Source of the DNA: Holosporales bacterium
GTDB lineage: Bacteria > Pseudomonadota > Alphaproteobacteria > RUG11792
NCBI GenBank assembly: GCA_031262205.1
Contig: JAISID010000007.1
Coordinates: forward strand, 1-11,358
DNA length: 11,358 nt
Direction: 5' to 3'
Position 1 is the stretch's first letter; each line of letters begins with the position of its first letter. Positions 1 through 6,595 of the stretch are shown here, piece after piece. Below the pieces are notes generated by a model. That model searched no databases and had not been told where the DNA came from. It saw only the letters and a program-made list of their open reading frames with translations. The position numbers and the translations under genes are program-made.

Positions 1-507
1 AACGAATTAATCAGAATCGGAAATGAAAACGATTTGTTGAAAAGCGACTTAGAGAAATGGAACATATTTAGGGAAAAACGAAACATAACGTCTAGCACTT
101 ACGACGAAGATAAAGCTAAAGAAGTCATCGCGATCGTTCCTGATTTTTATGAAGAAGCCGCATATTTACTAAAAAGATTAAAATCAAAAAAGGACGATAC
201 GAACTTAATCGACATTCGCGACAAGCATTTGGAATACATAATCAAAACAATAAAGAAATACTTAAAAAGTCCAGTAGTTATTTATGCTTACGGTTCAAGA
301 GCAAAAGGAAAGGCAAAGAAGTATTCCGATTTAGATTTAGCCGTAGACTGCGGGGGCAAAAACATACCCGACGACGCTCTTAATTCTATTAAAAGCGAAT
401 TAGAAGAAAGCCTGCTGCCGATTAGAGTCGACATTATAGACTTAAACAGCGTTTCTCCCGCGTTCTATAACGCGATAAAAAACGACCTAGTAAAAATTAT
501 CTCCTAG
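1..507 (+). CDS. Fused HEPN (HI0074-like) and minimal nucleotidyltransferase (MNT, HI0073-like) protein, 5' end outside window
   Basis: The frame is open from base 1 to a TAG stop, so the gene begins upstream; a TTG at base 34 is not needed as a start. Visible residues 1-60 resemble the C-terminal helices of the HI0074 'nucleotidyltransferase substrate-binding' HEPN family, with the typical RNxTSxTYDE segment. Residues 75-168 form an MNT domain: YGSRAKG at about 97-103, the GSx10DxD motif with G98, S99, D110 and D112, and a third carboxylate at D144 in RVDIID. In two-gene HEPN/MNT toxin-antitoxin pairs the HEPN part is an RNase toxin, and the MNT part adenylylates and silences it; here both are in one chain with no internal Met in the linker. 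The histidine of the HEPN Rx4-6H motif is replaced by Ser (RNITSS, codon 94-96), so RNase activity is doubtful while the MNT site looks intact. The function of the fusion is inferred. Confidence 0.85.
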   Translation, partial: NELIRIGNENDLLKSDLEKWNIFREKRNITSSTYDEDKAKEVIAIVPDFYEEAAYLLKRLKSKKDDTNLIDIRDKHLEYIIKTIKKYLKSPVVIYAYGSRAKGKAKKYSDLDLAVDCGGKNIPDDALNSIKSELEESLLPIRVDIIDLNSVSPAFYNAIKNDLVKIIS

Positions 508-665
508 CAGCATTTTGAATGAATTGCCACATGGCGCAGTGGATTACACAAAAGTTTAAAACAATCCGTTTGTAAAACGCATTTAATGAGATCATTTTGA
601 GCCTATTGATTCCCAGTCTTACAAGAAATTAAAAAGAGTAAGATTAAAGAAAATTCGTTTAACGA

Positions 666-714
666 TTGAGAGAAGCTCGAATAATAGCGTATCATTATAG
701 ATATGGCGTATAAT
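666..714 (+). promoter_or_regulatory. Probable promoter(s) of the mlaE-mlaF-HD operon
   Basis: Two candidates are visible. One is TTGAGA (666-671), 18 bases, then TATCAT (690-695). The other is a consensus TATAAT (709-714) without a good -35, which would start RNA about 10 bases before the mlaE ATG. No T-rich terminator follows the upstream gene, so read-through from it cannot be excluded. The rest of the 508-729 gap holds no recognisable gene, only a weak hairpin (615-622 with 638-645). Confidence 0.35.
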
Positions 715-729
715 AATTTTTCTTAAACA

Positions 730-1497
730 ATGGTATTTTTAGAGCGAGTAGGAAGGACGTTTCTCACGTTTTTATCTTCAATTGGAAGCGCGACGTTATT
801 TTTAGCAAAAAGCGTTCTTTCTGGAGTCGCGCCGCCTTATTACTGGAAACAAATAGGCAAGCAGGCTATTCAGATGGGATTTTTTTCGCTGCCCGTCGTC
901 GGCATGACTGCTTTATTCACTGGAATGGCAATGACGCTTCAATGCTACAATGGATTTTCCAAGTTTACCGCTGAAAACGCGATTCCTTCAATTGTTATGA
1001 TAGCGATGACAAGAGAGCTTGGCCCCGTCTTAACCGCCCTTATGGTCGCCGGAAGACTGGGAGCCTCTATGACAGCCGAAATCGGAACTATGAAAATCAC
1101 GGAGCAGATAGACGCGTTAACGACTCTTTCCGTCAATTCTTATAAATATCTTGTGTTTCCGAGATTGTTAATCGGGCTTCTAGCTCTCCCTTTTTTGGTA
1201 TTCATAGACGACGTAATCGGCTTGTTCGGAGGATATTTGGTGGGCGTATATTATTTAGATTTCAACGCCGCAAATTACATTCGCAATACTATCTCGGCTA
1301 TATCTATCTGGGATATAGCGTCGGGGTTAATAAAAGGAGCGGTTTTTGGTTTTCTGATCTGTCTTATGGGTTGTTATCAAGGATACCTATCGAATCGAGG
1401 AGCGGAAGGGGTAGGCAAAGCTACTACTAAGTCCGTCGTTTCATCGTCAATTTTAATCTTGTTATTAGATTGCGTCTTAACGTTCGTTTTGTTCTAA
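730..1497 (+). CDS. mlaE: MlaE-family lipid ABC transporter permease
   Basis: Inner-membrane permease of the Mla/MCE phospholipid transporter, which moves lipids between the inner and outer membranes and helps maintain outer-membrane asymmetry. At 255 residues it has normal family length. The diagnostic block RELGPVLTALMVAGRLG (95-111) continues to AEIGTMKITEQIDAL (116-130), the cytoplasmic coupling segment of MlaE permeases. Hydrophobic segments lie near 50-70, 84-110, 141-175 and 195-215 and at the C-terminus (238-255, ending in hydrophobic residues). An in-frame TAA at 724-726 makes this ATG the earliest possible start, yet no Shine-Dalgarno sequence precedes it. Only 10 bases separate it from mlaF, so the pair is co-transcribed. 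The best resemblance recalled is to alphaproteobacterial MlaE. No MlaD gene is adjacent. Confidence 0.95.
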   Translation: MVFLERVGRTFLTFLSSIGSATLFLAKSVLSGVAPPYYWKQIGKQAIQMGFFSLPVVGMTALFTGMAMTLQCYNGFSKFTAENAIPSIVMIAMTRELGPVLTALMVAGRLGASMTAEIGTMKITEQIDALTTLSVNSYKYLVFPRLLIGLLALPFLVFIDDVIGLFGGYLVGVYYLDFNAANYIRNTISAISIWDIASGLIKGAVFGFLICLMGCYQGYLSNRGAEGVGKATTKSVVSSSILILLLDCVLTFVLF

Positions 1498-1507
1498 AGA
1501 GGGGGTT

Positions 1508-2275
1508 ATGGAATACGTTGTAGAAGTTGAAAACCTAAAGAAGTCATTCGGTAGAAATCACGTTTTACACGGAATCTCGTTAAAGATAAAAAGAGGAGAA
1601 TCGTACGTCGTTATAGGCGGTTCGGGTTCTGGAAAATCCGTATTGACAAAATGTATTCTCGGTCTTATAAAACCAACATCTGGGATAGTCAAAATAAATG
1701 GGGAACGCATTGCTAAGTTGTCGCAAAAGGAAATGTTTAAAACATTGCTAAAATGCGGCGTTCTATATCAAGGAGGAGCTTTATTCGATAGTCTTAACGT
1801 CATAGACAATATCTCGTTCGGGCTTGTTTACGGATACGGAAAATCGATAAAAGAGGCGTATAAGATTGCGATTGAAAAACTTGAATTAGTTGATTTAAGC
1901 GAAAAAGTTGCGAAAATCTTCCCCTCCGAACTATCCGGCGGCATGCAGAAAAGAGTGGCTCTCGCAAGAGCTATCGCCACAAATCCAGACATTATTTTCT
2001 TCGACGAACCGACGACAGGCCTTGATCCAATAACAAGCGGAATAATTAGCGAGCTGATCGTAAAATGCATTAAAGAAATGAAAATGTCGGCGTTGTCAAT
2101 AACGCACGACATAAACAGCTTGAAATGCATAAGCGATACGGTCGGGTTGCTTTACCAAGGAAATATAATCTGGGAAGGATCGAATCAAGAATTAACAACG
2201 ACGGATAATCCCTATGTAAAACAGTTCATAAACGGCTCCACGACAGGGCCGTTTACCAATCGGGCGGCTCGCTAA
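1508..2275 (+). CDS. mlaF: MlaF-family ABC transporter ATP-binding protein
   Basis: Cytoplasmic ATPase that drives the MlaE permease. All ABC motifs are present: Walker A GGSGSGKS (37-44), Q-loop Q88 in VLYQGGALFDSL (a wording typical of MlaF), signature LSGGMQKR (142-149), Walker B IIFFDEP (162-168), D-loop GLDP (171-174) and switch histidine H200 in SITHD. The C-terminal tail FINGSTTGPF corresponds to the conserved MlaF ending (F-x-G-x-x-x-GP-[IF]). Length 255 is normal. AGAGGGGG just upstream of the ATG is the only strong ribosome-binding site in the window. The gene sits between the permease and an HD-domain gene (8-base gap), so the three are probably one transcript. Confidence 0.95.
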   Translation: MEYVVEVENLKKSFGRNHVLHGISLKIKRGESYVVIGGSGSGKSVLTKCILGLIKPTSGIVKINGERIAKLSQKEMFKTLLKCGVLYQGGALFDSLNVIDNISFGLVYGYGKSIKEAYKIAIEKLELVDLSEKVAKIFPSELSGGMQKRVALARAIATNPDIIFFDEPTTGLDPITSGIISELIVKCIKEMKMSALSITHDINSLKCISDTVGLLYQGNIIWEGSNQELTTTDNPYVKQFINGSTTGPFTNRAAR

Positions 2276-2283
2276 AAACTAAT

Positions 2284-2985
2284 ATGAGTCGCGATTTTGA
2301 TAAACTAAAAAGACCTAACGTTCCTTCAACTCGCGCGATTGAGCGCTTGTCTTCGATTCAAAACGCCGCTCGCCTAAATTACTCCGAATCTTTCGGCATG
2401 GAGTCGCTAGAGAAATTCTTGCCTCGGAATTGGGGAAATAACCTGCGGTACGCAAGAACCTATAATCATTCAAAAACTACGGCAAAAGCGGCAAAAACTA
2501 TATCCTCTAGGATACGCGGTATGAACTCCGATCAAGCGTATGTTTACGGATTAATGCACGACGTGGGGAAATTCTATCTAACGCCGCAAGATTCGTATAA
2601 ACACCCAAGACTCGGCTACGAACTCTTGAAAGAGAATTATTACGACATAGCTGAAATTTGCATATCTCACGCGTTTCCGGATTTCAATTCGCTCGATTAT
2701 ATATTAAGTTATTGTCGCAACGACAAAACAGAAGCAAACAAAGTATTCGAAACATTAAAAACAGTCGTAAGAAACGATTATATCGATCTCATTCAACTTT
2801 GCGATAAATTATCTGGATTGGACGGTTACACAACGATCGAATCGAAGTTTAAATGGTATGTGGAAACGCGAGGCGTCAAGTTGAACGACGTTTCAAGAAA
2901 TTATCTAAAAAATTTGCAAGCTATCAAAGCAAAGTTCGACGATTTGTCGGGAAAGGAAGTATACGCTCTCCTCGGCTTAACTTGA
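2284..2985 (+). CDS. HD-domain metal-dependent phosphohydrolase of unknown substrate
   Basis: The protein has the HD superfamily metal site: H62, the H92-D93 pair in GLMHDVGK, and D174 in LCDKLSG. Two more possible ligands, H107 (KHPRLGYELL) and H129 (ISHAF), are placed as in multi-metal HD and HD-GYP-like enzymes. Such proteins hydrolyse phosphate esters of nucleotides or signalling nucleotides; the substrate cannot be told from sequence, and no GYP signature or second domain is seen. Residues 1-50 are polar and family-specific. It begins 8 bases after mlaF with no evident Shine-Dalgarno sequence, so translation is probably coupled to mlaF. Location in an Mla operon hints at a membrane-lipid or envelope-linked role, but this is guilt by association only. 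Confidence 0.85.
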   Translation: MSRDFDKLKRPNVPSTRAIERLSSIQNAARLNYSESFGMESLEKFLPRNWGNNLRYARTYNHSKTTAKAAKTISSRIRGMNSDQAYVYGLMHDVGKFYLTPQDSYKHPRLGYELLKENYYDIAEICISHAFPDFNSLDYILSYCRNDKTEANKVFETLKTVVRNDYIDLIQLCDKLSGLDGYTTIESKFKWYVETRGVKLNDVSRNYLKNLQAIKAKFDDLSGKEVYALLGLT

Positions 2986-3030
2986 ATCAACGCAACAACG
3001 GAGAATCGCTTGCGAATGTAATTCTTCTCC

Positions 3031-3225
3031 CTAATGCATCGGTTGTTTTTCTTCACGCGCGGGTATTGCCGCTGGAATAGGCGATGTAGATTTTGTGGGT
3101 TGCGGAGCGACAAACCCAGGCTCCGCTTCTGCAATAATATATCTTAATACCAATAACATGTCTCTTTCTGCGCCAGTACCCGCCTCCTTTCGCTTAAAAC
3201 TCGAAGAATGCCTGTAGATTTCCAA
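3031..3225 (-). CDS. Candidate small hypothetical protein, or 3' part of a decayed gene
   Basis: A 64-codon frame from a TTG, but stop-free for 103 codons (back to 3342; the stop TAA is at 3343-3345). The extended frame reads like a real soluble protein: a basic N-terminal half (RLKNPFLAPLANNS, RSRIEHRTLKRLEIYRHSS), a hydrophobic helix-like stretch (MLLVLRYIIAEAE) and a Pro/Ala-rich tail. No ATG or GTG lies before the internal Met, and the TTG has no well-placed Shine-Dalgarno sequence. AAAGGAGG occurs inside the frame, 14 bases before an internal ATG. Either the start is unusual, the 5' end was lost, or the frame is open by chance. It is convergent with the HD gene (stop codons 45 bases apart). 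No family was recognised. Confidence 0.25.
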   Translation of the reverse strand: MEIYRHSSSFKRKEAGTGAERDMLLVLRYIIAEAEPGFVAPQPTKSTSPIPAAIPAREEKQPMH

Positions 3226-3314
3226 TCTCTTTAACGTCCTATGCTCAATTCTTGATCGTATTTCTTGCGTACGACTGTTGTTTGCAAGGGGGGCGAGGAA
3301 TGGGTTTTTTAGTC

Positions 3315-3343
3315 TTGCCGCGATATTTCTATTGAGATATGCT
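3315..3343 (+). promoter_or_regulatory. Possible birA promoter
   Basis: TTGCCG (3315-3320), a 17-base spacer and TATGCT (3338-3343) form a plausible sigma-70-type promoter about 40 bases before the birA ATG. A small hairpin (AATTGGC 3349-3355 with GCCGATT 3359-3365) lies in the predicted leader. The match to consensus is only moderate. Confidence 0.25.
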
Positions 3344-3384
3344 TATAAAATTGGCTTCGCCGATTCAAAACTAAGTTTTTATAA

Positions 3385-3939
3385 ATGAATTTGAAGATAG
3401 AACATTTTAAGGAAATAGGCAGTACGAGCGACTATGCTCTAAACCTCGTCTCGTCCACGGCGTTACGTTCGGATTACGCCATACTTGCCGATATACAAAC
3501 CGCTGGTCGCGGAAGGCTCGGCAATAGAATTTGGGTGTCCGTAGACGGGAATTTCCATTGTACGTACATTGTAAACATTCGCGATTTAAGCATTTCAAAA
3601 TCCCAGGTAGTTTCCTTAAACTTTTCCGTAGTAAATGCAATGCGTCAATTTCTGTGCGATATAATAGGAACCGATGGAATCGATATAAAACTTCCAAACG
3701 ACATATTAATTAAAGGGCGAAAAATTGCTGGAGCTTTGACTGAAGTTTCCTATCCATACGCCGCTATTGGAATCGGAATGAACTTAACAAAATCGCCTAT
3801 TGAAAATTCAACCGATATACTGAGCGAGTCCAAGATATCTATAAAACCAATGGATATCGTGGAAAATCTTTACCGCTTGTTATTGCGTAACATTAATTTG
3901 CTTAAGACCTCCAATAACAACGACGACAGCGATAAATAG
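3385..3939 (+). CDS. birA: Biotin--[acetyl-CoA-carboxylase] ligase, catalytic domain only
   Basis: Activates biotin with ATP and attaches it to a lysine of a carboxyl-carrier protein. The catalytic core is clear: GSTSDYA (12-18), the biotinyl-AMP loop GRGRLGNRIWVS (41-52), KLPNDIL (102-108, usually KWPND, so the Trp is Leu here), KIAGALTE with the key K113, and GIGMNL (129-134). There is no N-terminal helix-turn-helix, so it is not a repressor. At 184 residues it also lacks the small C-terminal SH3-like domain (normal length about 230-260) and ends in a polar Asn/Asp-rich tail. It may be a minimal working ligase or a 3'-truncated gene; the intact core argues for function. There is no Shine-Dalgarno sequence before the ATG. 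No coaX follows, although birA-coaX pairs are common in related genomes. Confidence 0.9.
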   Translation: MNLKIEHFKEIGSTSDYALNLVSSTALRSDYAILADIQTAGRGRLGNRIWVSVDGNFHCTYIVNIRDLSISKSQVVSLNFSVVNAMRQFLCDIIGTDGIDIKLPNDILIKGRKIAGALTEVSYPYAAIGIGMNLTKSPIENSTDILSESKISIKPMDIVENLYRLLLRNINLLKTSNNNDDSDK

Positions 3940-4017
3940 TGCTGCGAACCATTCCTTGGAATCCTGTAAAACGGCAATTTGTACGAAAAACGCGACTGAA
4001 AAGAATGAAACCCGTCG

Positions 4018-4233
4018 CTAGTTGGAATCGCGAGATGTCGGCCTATGATTCCTAATAGAAATATTAAGGAAGTCTTTAAAGTGTTTTATAAGTCGTTTAT
4101 AAAATTCTTGTAGATTATTGTTAAACCTTAATTTAACGCCGCCGCTTGCCAGAGGATAATCCATAATCTGATTACACAATATATCAATCCCGCATGGCAC
4201 AGAATCCAGGATACTGGCGTTAATAACAAACAA
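4018..4233 (-). CDS. Doubtful small hypothetical ORF
   Basis: A 71-codon frame from a TTG. The same frame is open a little further upstream (a hydrophobic LFRGRFVLNVLLFVINAS run) to a TAA, without any ATG or GTG. The product would have a hydrophobic start and an amphipathic, lysine-rich second half (NLQEFYKRLIKHFKDFLNIS). No motif or family was recognised and there is no ribosome-binding site. Chance openness of an AT-rich spacer, or a gene remnant, is as likely as a real gene. Confidence 0.13.
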   Translation of the reverse strand: MFVINASILDSVPCGIDILCNQIMDYPLASGGVKLRFNNNLQEFYKRLIKHFKDFLNISIRNHRPTSRDSN

Positions 4234-4295
4234 TAGGACATTTAAGACAAACCGCCCCCTAAATAATATTTATCTTTTGGAACGAGGATATTTCG

Positions 4296-4380
4296 ACCGA
4301 TTTATAAAGCGACTTGTCAAGGGCGTGAGAGTGAACGAAGAGAAGCGTCCCTTGACAAGCTGCGCTTTCAATAAATCGGT
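4296..4380. repeat. Long imperfect palindrome (hairpin-forming element)
   Basis: Three nested perfect arms pair: ACCGATTTAT (4296-4305) with ATAAATCGGT (4371-4380), AAAGCG (4306-4311) with CGCTTT (4363-4368), and CTTGTCAAGGG (4313-4323) with CCCTTGACAAG (4349-4359). That is 27 base pairs interrupted only by A4312 opposite CTG and by a CA bulge. The loop (4324-4348) is almost all purine on the + strand and pyrimidine-rich (CTTCTCTTC) on the minus strand. There is no T-tract on either side, so it is not a standard terminator. It could be a palindromic repeat element, a structured RNA, or a regulatory site. Confidence 0.8.
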
Positions 4381-4385
4381 ATAAT
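4352..4385 (+). promoter_or_regulatory. Promoter-like TTGACA / TATAAT pair ahead of the small ORF
   Basis: Perfect -35 (4352-4357) and -10 (4380-4385) hexamers occur, but 22 bases apart rather than the usual 17, and the -35 lies inside the palindrome arm. The -10 ends 6 bases before an ATG, so transcription would begin at or next to the start codon and give a leaderless mRNA. A 10-base palindrome ATCGCGCGAT (4384-4393) joins the -10 to the start codon and could be an operator. Confidence 0.35.
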
Positions 4386-4391
4386 CGCGCG

Positions 4392-4634
4392 ATGCCAAAA
4401 GAAAATATTATAGCCGCGTTCCCTCACTTTCAACTATATCCCTCATATATAACCGTCGCAGGAATATTAGGGATCGATTCCCATTTAGAATTAGCTGTTG
4501 CAAATGAAATTCTCAAAACGGTTAAAATAAGAAATGGATTTAGATGTCGGACGAGACGGCGTACGACTCCTAGTTATAAAATCAAACTCCGCATACCATA
4601 TGGAAAAGCGAACATTGAAAAACGTTTTTGGTAA
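4392..4634 (+). CDS. Small hypothetical ORF, possibly the front of a frameshifted gene
   Basis: An 80-codon frame starting directly after a TATAAT box. Residues 1-50 read like ordinary protein (SYITVAGILGIDSHLELAVA, NEILKTVKI). After about residue 50 the product becomes abnormally basic (RCRTRRRTTP), while the next frame, open from ATG 4534 to 4755, becomes protein-like (DVGRDGVRLLVIKSNSAYHM). This crossover suggests a frameshift near 4530-4550, which would make it a pseudogene. It ends 11 bases before the convergent uvrD stop, and the second frame runs into the uvrD 3' end. No family was recognised, and there is no Shine-Dalgarno sequence. Confidence 0.3.
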   Translation: MPKENIIAAFPHFQLYPSYITVAGILGIDSHLELAVANEILKTVKIRNGFRCRTRRRTTPSYKIKLRIPYGKANIEKRFW

Positions 4635-4645
4635 TCATGCATCGT

Positions 4646-6553
4646 TTATAAAATTTTCACGCTGCCTTTTGGAAAATCATAAAGGAACCTCGAAGGAGCG
4701 ACGTATTGAGCGAAGTCGTGATTTCCGTACATATTTCTCTTGTTGCATAGAGTAATGTACGCTTCTTTTTTAGCCCTTGTTATCGCGACGTAACAAAGGC
4801 GGCGTTCTTCTTCGATTCCAACTTCTCCTTTCTCGGAAATTGATTTTGGATGGGGTATAATATTTTCTTCAAACCCTGGAATAAACACGGTATGGTATTC
4901 AAGTCCCTTGGCGGCGTGGATAGTCGATATTGTGACTTTATCTTGAACGGCGGAACTGGAATTATCTAAAACAAGGTTTATATATTCCAAGAACGAATAA
5001 ACGTCGTCAAACTCGCGCAACGCGTTCACAAGCTCGTCTAAAATCTCGAGGCGAGCCGTATTTTCAATTGTCTTCTTATCCTGAAGAGCTTGAATATATC
5101 CCGACTCGGCGAGTATCTTTTTCATTAAGTCCGAAGGCGACAGGAAATCTATTTCCGAGTGCCATTCGTCTATTTTTCTTAACAGCTCGTTAAGTTTTGA
5201 ATTAGCAATTCTCGAAGCGGCGGCAGATATTGAAATATTTTCATTTCTTGCAGCTTCGAAAAGTTTGCCGATCGTAGCCGCTCCTATTCCTCTTTTCGGA
5301 AAATTTACGATTCTCTCGAACGCTATGCCGTCGTCTTTGTTTACGTCTAATTTTAGATAGGCGATAGCGTCTTTGACCTCTTTGCGTTCGTAAAACCTAA
5401 TTCCGCCTATCACCGCATACGGAATCCCATTCATAAGGAATCTTTCTTCAAATGCTCGAGTTTGAAACGCGGCTCTAACCAAAATCGTCATGTCGTTAAA
5501 AGCTATCCCCGCGCTCCTTTTATTTTCAATCAAAGCCGCTGTAAACTTAGCCTCGGAAACGGGATCATGCAAAGCCTTTACGATTATTGGAAGACCGGCC
5601 TCTCCATCCGTCCAGAAATCTTTTTTCATCCTCATAGAGTTGTTTGCAATTAATCCGCTTGCGGCGTTTATAATATTTTTTGTCGATCTATAATTTTGCC
5701 CAAGTCTGATTACGACGGGATTTTTAAAATCGTGATCGAACCTTAAAATATTGCCGACGTCCGCTCCTCGCCAGCTATATATAGATTGATCGTCGTCTCC
5801 GACGCAGCAGATGTTCCCATGTTTTTTTGAAAGCAACGTAAGCCATATATATTGAGCGACGTTCGTATCTTGATATTCGTCGACCATAATATATTTAAAC
5901 TTATCTTGATAGCTCGCTAAGACAGTCTCGTTGTATTTGAATATATCCACCGAGATTTTTAGGATATCTCCGAAATCGATTACGTCGAAAGCCTCTAAAG
6001 TATCCTGATAAGGTCTAAACACCTTACTTGCCGCTTCTTCCACGCTAAACCTTAAAACGGTTTTTCTAACTTCCTCGGGGCATTGACATCGGTCTTTCCA
6101 GCGGTTTATATAAAACGCCATTTGTTTGGGAGTATACTTTTTATCGTCCATCCCAAGCTCTTTAATAATCTTCTTAATTAGTCTCAATTGATCGTCGGCG
6201 TCTATTATCGAAAAATTGGCCGTTCTGCGGAATTTATCGTGAAACGGACGAATCATTCGAAGAGCAAGAGAGTGAAAAGTTCCTATCCAAAGCGACTCTT
6301 TATTTAAGAAAACACAGTCGCTTTGCTCTAGAAGAGAGAGCGCCCGTTCCTTCATTTCTTTAGCGGCTTTGTTGGTAAAAGTTACGGCGAGAATTTCGTT
6401 TATCGAGCAGAGACCTTTCGATACAATGTAGGCTACTCTGGAAGTCAAAACCCTAGTCTTCCCCGTTCCCGCGCCCGCGATAACAAGAACGGCTCCTTCG
6501 GTTGTTTCAACGGCTTCTTTTTGTTCTTTATTTAAGCTCGATAAATCAAACAA
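4646..6553 (-). CDS. uvrD: UvrD/PcrA-type superfamily 1A DNA helicase
   Basis: 3'-to-5' ATP-dependent helicase that removes UvrC-incised strands and acts in mismatch repair and on stalled forks. The motifs are in order: Q-motif LNKEQKEAV (7-15), Walker A AGAGTGKT (26-33), motif Ia FTNKAAKEM, motif II VDEYQDTN (224-231; DEFQDTN in most relatives), motif III GDDDQSIYSWRGA, motif IV LGQNYRS, motif V TIHAAKGLEYHTVFIPGFEE and motif VI ERRLCYVAITRAKK. At 635 residues it stops shortly after PSRFLYDFP and lacks the C-terminal Tudor-like extension of E. coli UvrD (about 720), which binds RNA polymerase. Short versions are known in reduced alphaproteobacteria. The start is TTG: between it and the upstream in-frame TGA (6593-6595) there is no ATG or GTG, and the Q-motif requires this N-terminus. 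Confidence 0.95.
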   Translation of the reverse strand: MFDLSSLNKEQKEAVETTEGAVLVIAGAGTGKTRVLTSRVAYIVSKGLCSINEILAVTFTNKAAKEMKERALSLLEQSDCVFLNKESLWIGTFHSLALRMIRPFHDKFRRTANFSIIDADDQLRLIKKIIKELGMDDKKYTPKQMAFYINRWKDRCQCPEEVRKTVLRFSVEEAASKVFRPYQDTLEAFDVIDFGDILKISVDIFKYNETVLASYQDKFKYIMVDEYQDTNVAQYIWLTLLSKKHGNICCVGDDDQSIYSWRGADVGNILRFDHDFKNPVVIRLGQNYRSTKNIINAASGLIANNSMRMKKDFWTDGEAGLPIIVKALHDPVSEAKFTAALIENKRSAGIAFNDMTILVRAAFQTRAFEERFLMNGIPYAVIGGIRFYERKEVKDAIAYLKLDVNKDDGIAFERIVNFPKRGIGAATIGKLFEAARNENISISAAASRIANSKLNELLRKIDEWHSEIDFLSPSDLMKKILAESGYIQALQDKKTIENTARLEILDELVNALREFDDVYSFLEYINLVLDNSSSAVQDKVTISTIHAAKGLEYHTVFIPGFEENIIPHPKSISEKGEVGIEEERRLCYVAITRAKKEAYITLCNKRNMYGNHDFAQYVAPSRFLYDFPKGSVKIL

Positions 6554-6586
6554 TATTAGATGAAAATATGCTTGGAAGATTTTCTT

Positions 6587-6595
6587 ACTATATCA
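6587..6595 (-). promoter_or_regulatory. Possible extended -10 promoter of uvrD
   Basis: On the minus strand TGA-TATAGT forms an extended -10 element, with a transcription start expected about 27 bases before the TTG start codon. There is no clear -35 box. The surrounding 6554-6833 gap otherwise holds no gene; a TATAAT-containing palindrome lies near 6630-6645 and a short hairpin at 6707-6719. Confidence 0.35.

Larger units (their letters stand above)
2986..3384. other. Gap of 399 bases between the HD gene and birA
   Basis: No recognised gene. It contains a minus-strand open frame (listed separately) and a hairpin right after the HD stop (GGAGAA 3000-3005 with TTCTCC 3025-3030, enclosing TCGC-TT-GCGA). 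A second inverted repeat pairs GCGGAGC (3102-3108) with GCTCCGC (3120-3126) inside the open frame. None has a T-tract, so none is a convincing terminator. A possible birA promoter lies near its right end. Confidence 0.6.
3940..4391. other. Gap of 452 bases after birA
   Basis: No recognised gene. GGAATC (4023-4028) and GATTCC (4046-4051) form a weak inverted repeat. A minus-strand frame and the long palindrome at the right end are listed separately. Frames directly after the birA stop contain several stops and do not restore the missing C-terminal domain of birA. Confidence 0.6.

Noticed and set aside
3102..3126. GCGGAGC/GCTCCGC inverted repeat considered as a terminator of the mlaE-mlaF-HD operon
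   Set aside because: No T-tract on either side, and it lies inside the minus-strand open frame.
2853..3134. Frames at 2853-3080 (+) and 2901-3134 (-)
   Set aside because: Both overlap the 3' end of the HD gene in other frames and have no independent support.
4315..4320. Minus-strand TTGACA in the left palindrome arm as a divergent promoter
   Set aside because: No acceptable -10 box at 16-18 bases; it arises simply from the symmetry of the palindrome.
4093..4655. Direct repeat TCGTTTATAAAATT at 4093-4106 and 4642-4655
   Set aside because: A 14-base AT-rich match in 11 kb is expected by chance at an appreciable rate, and the flanks do not match.
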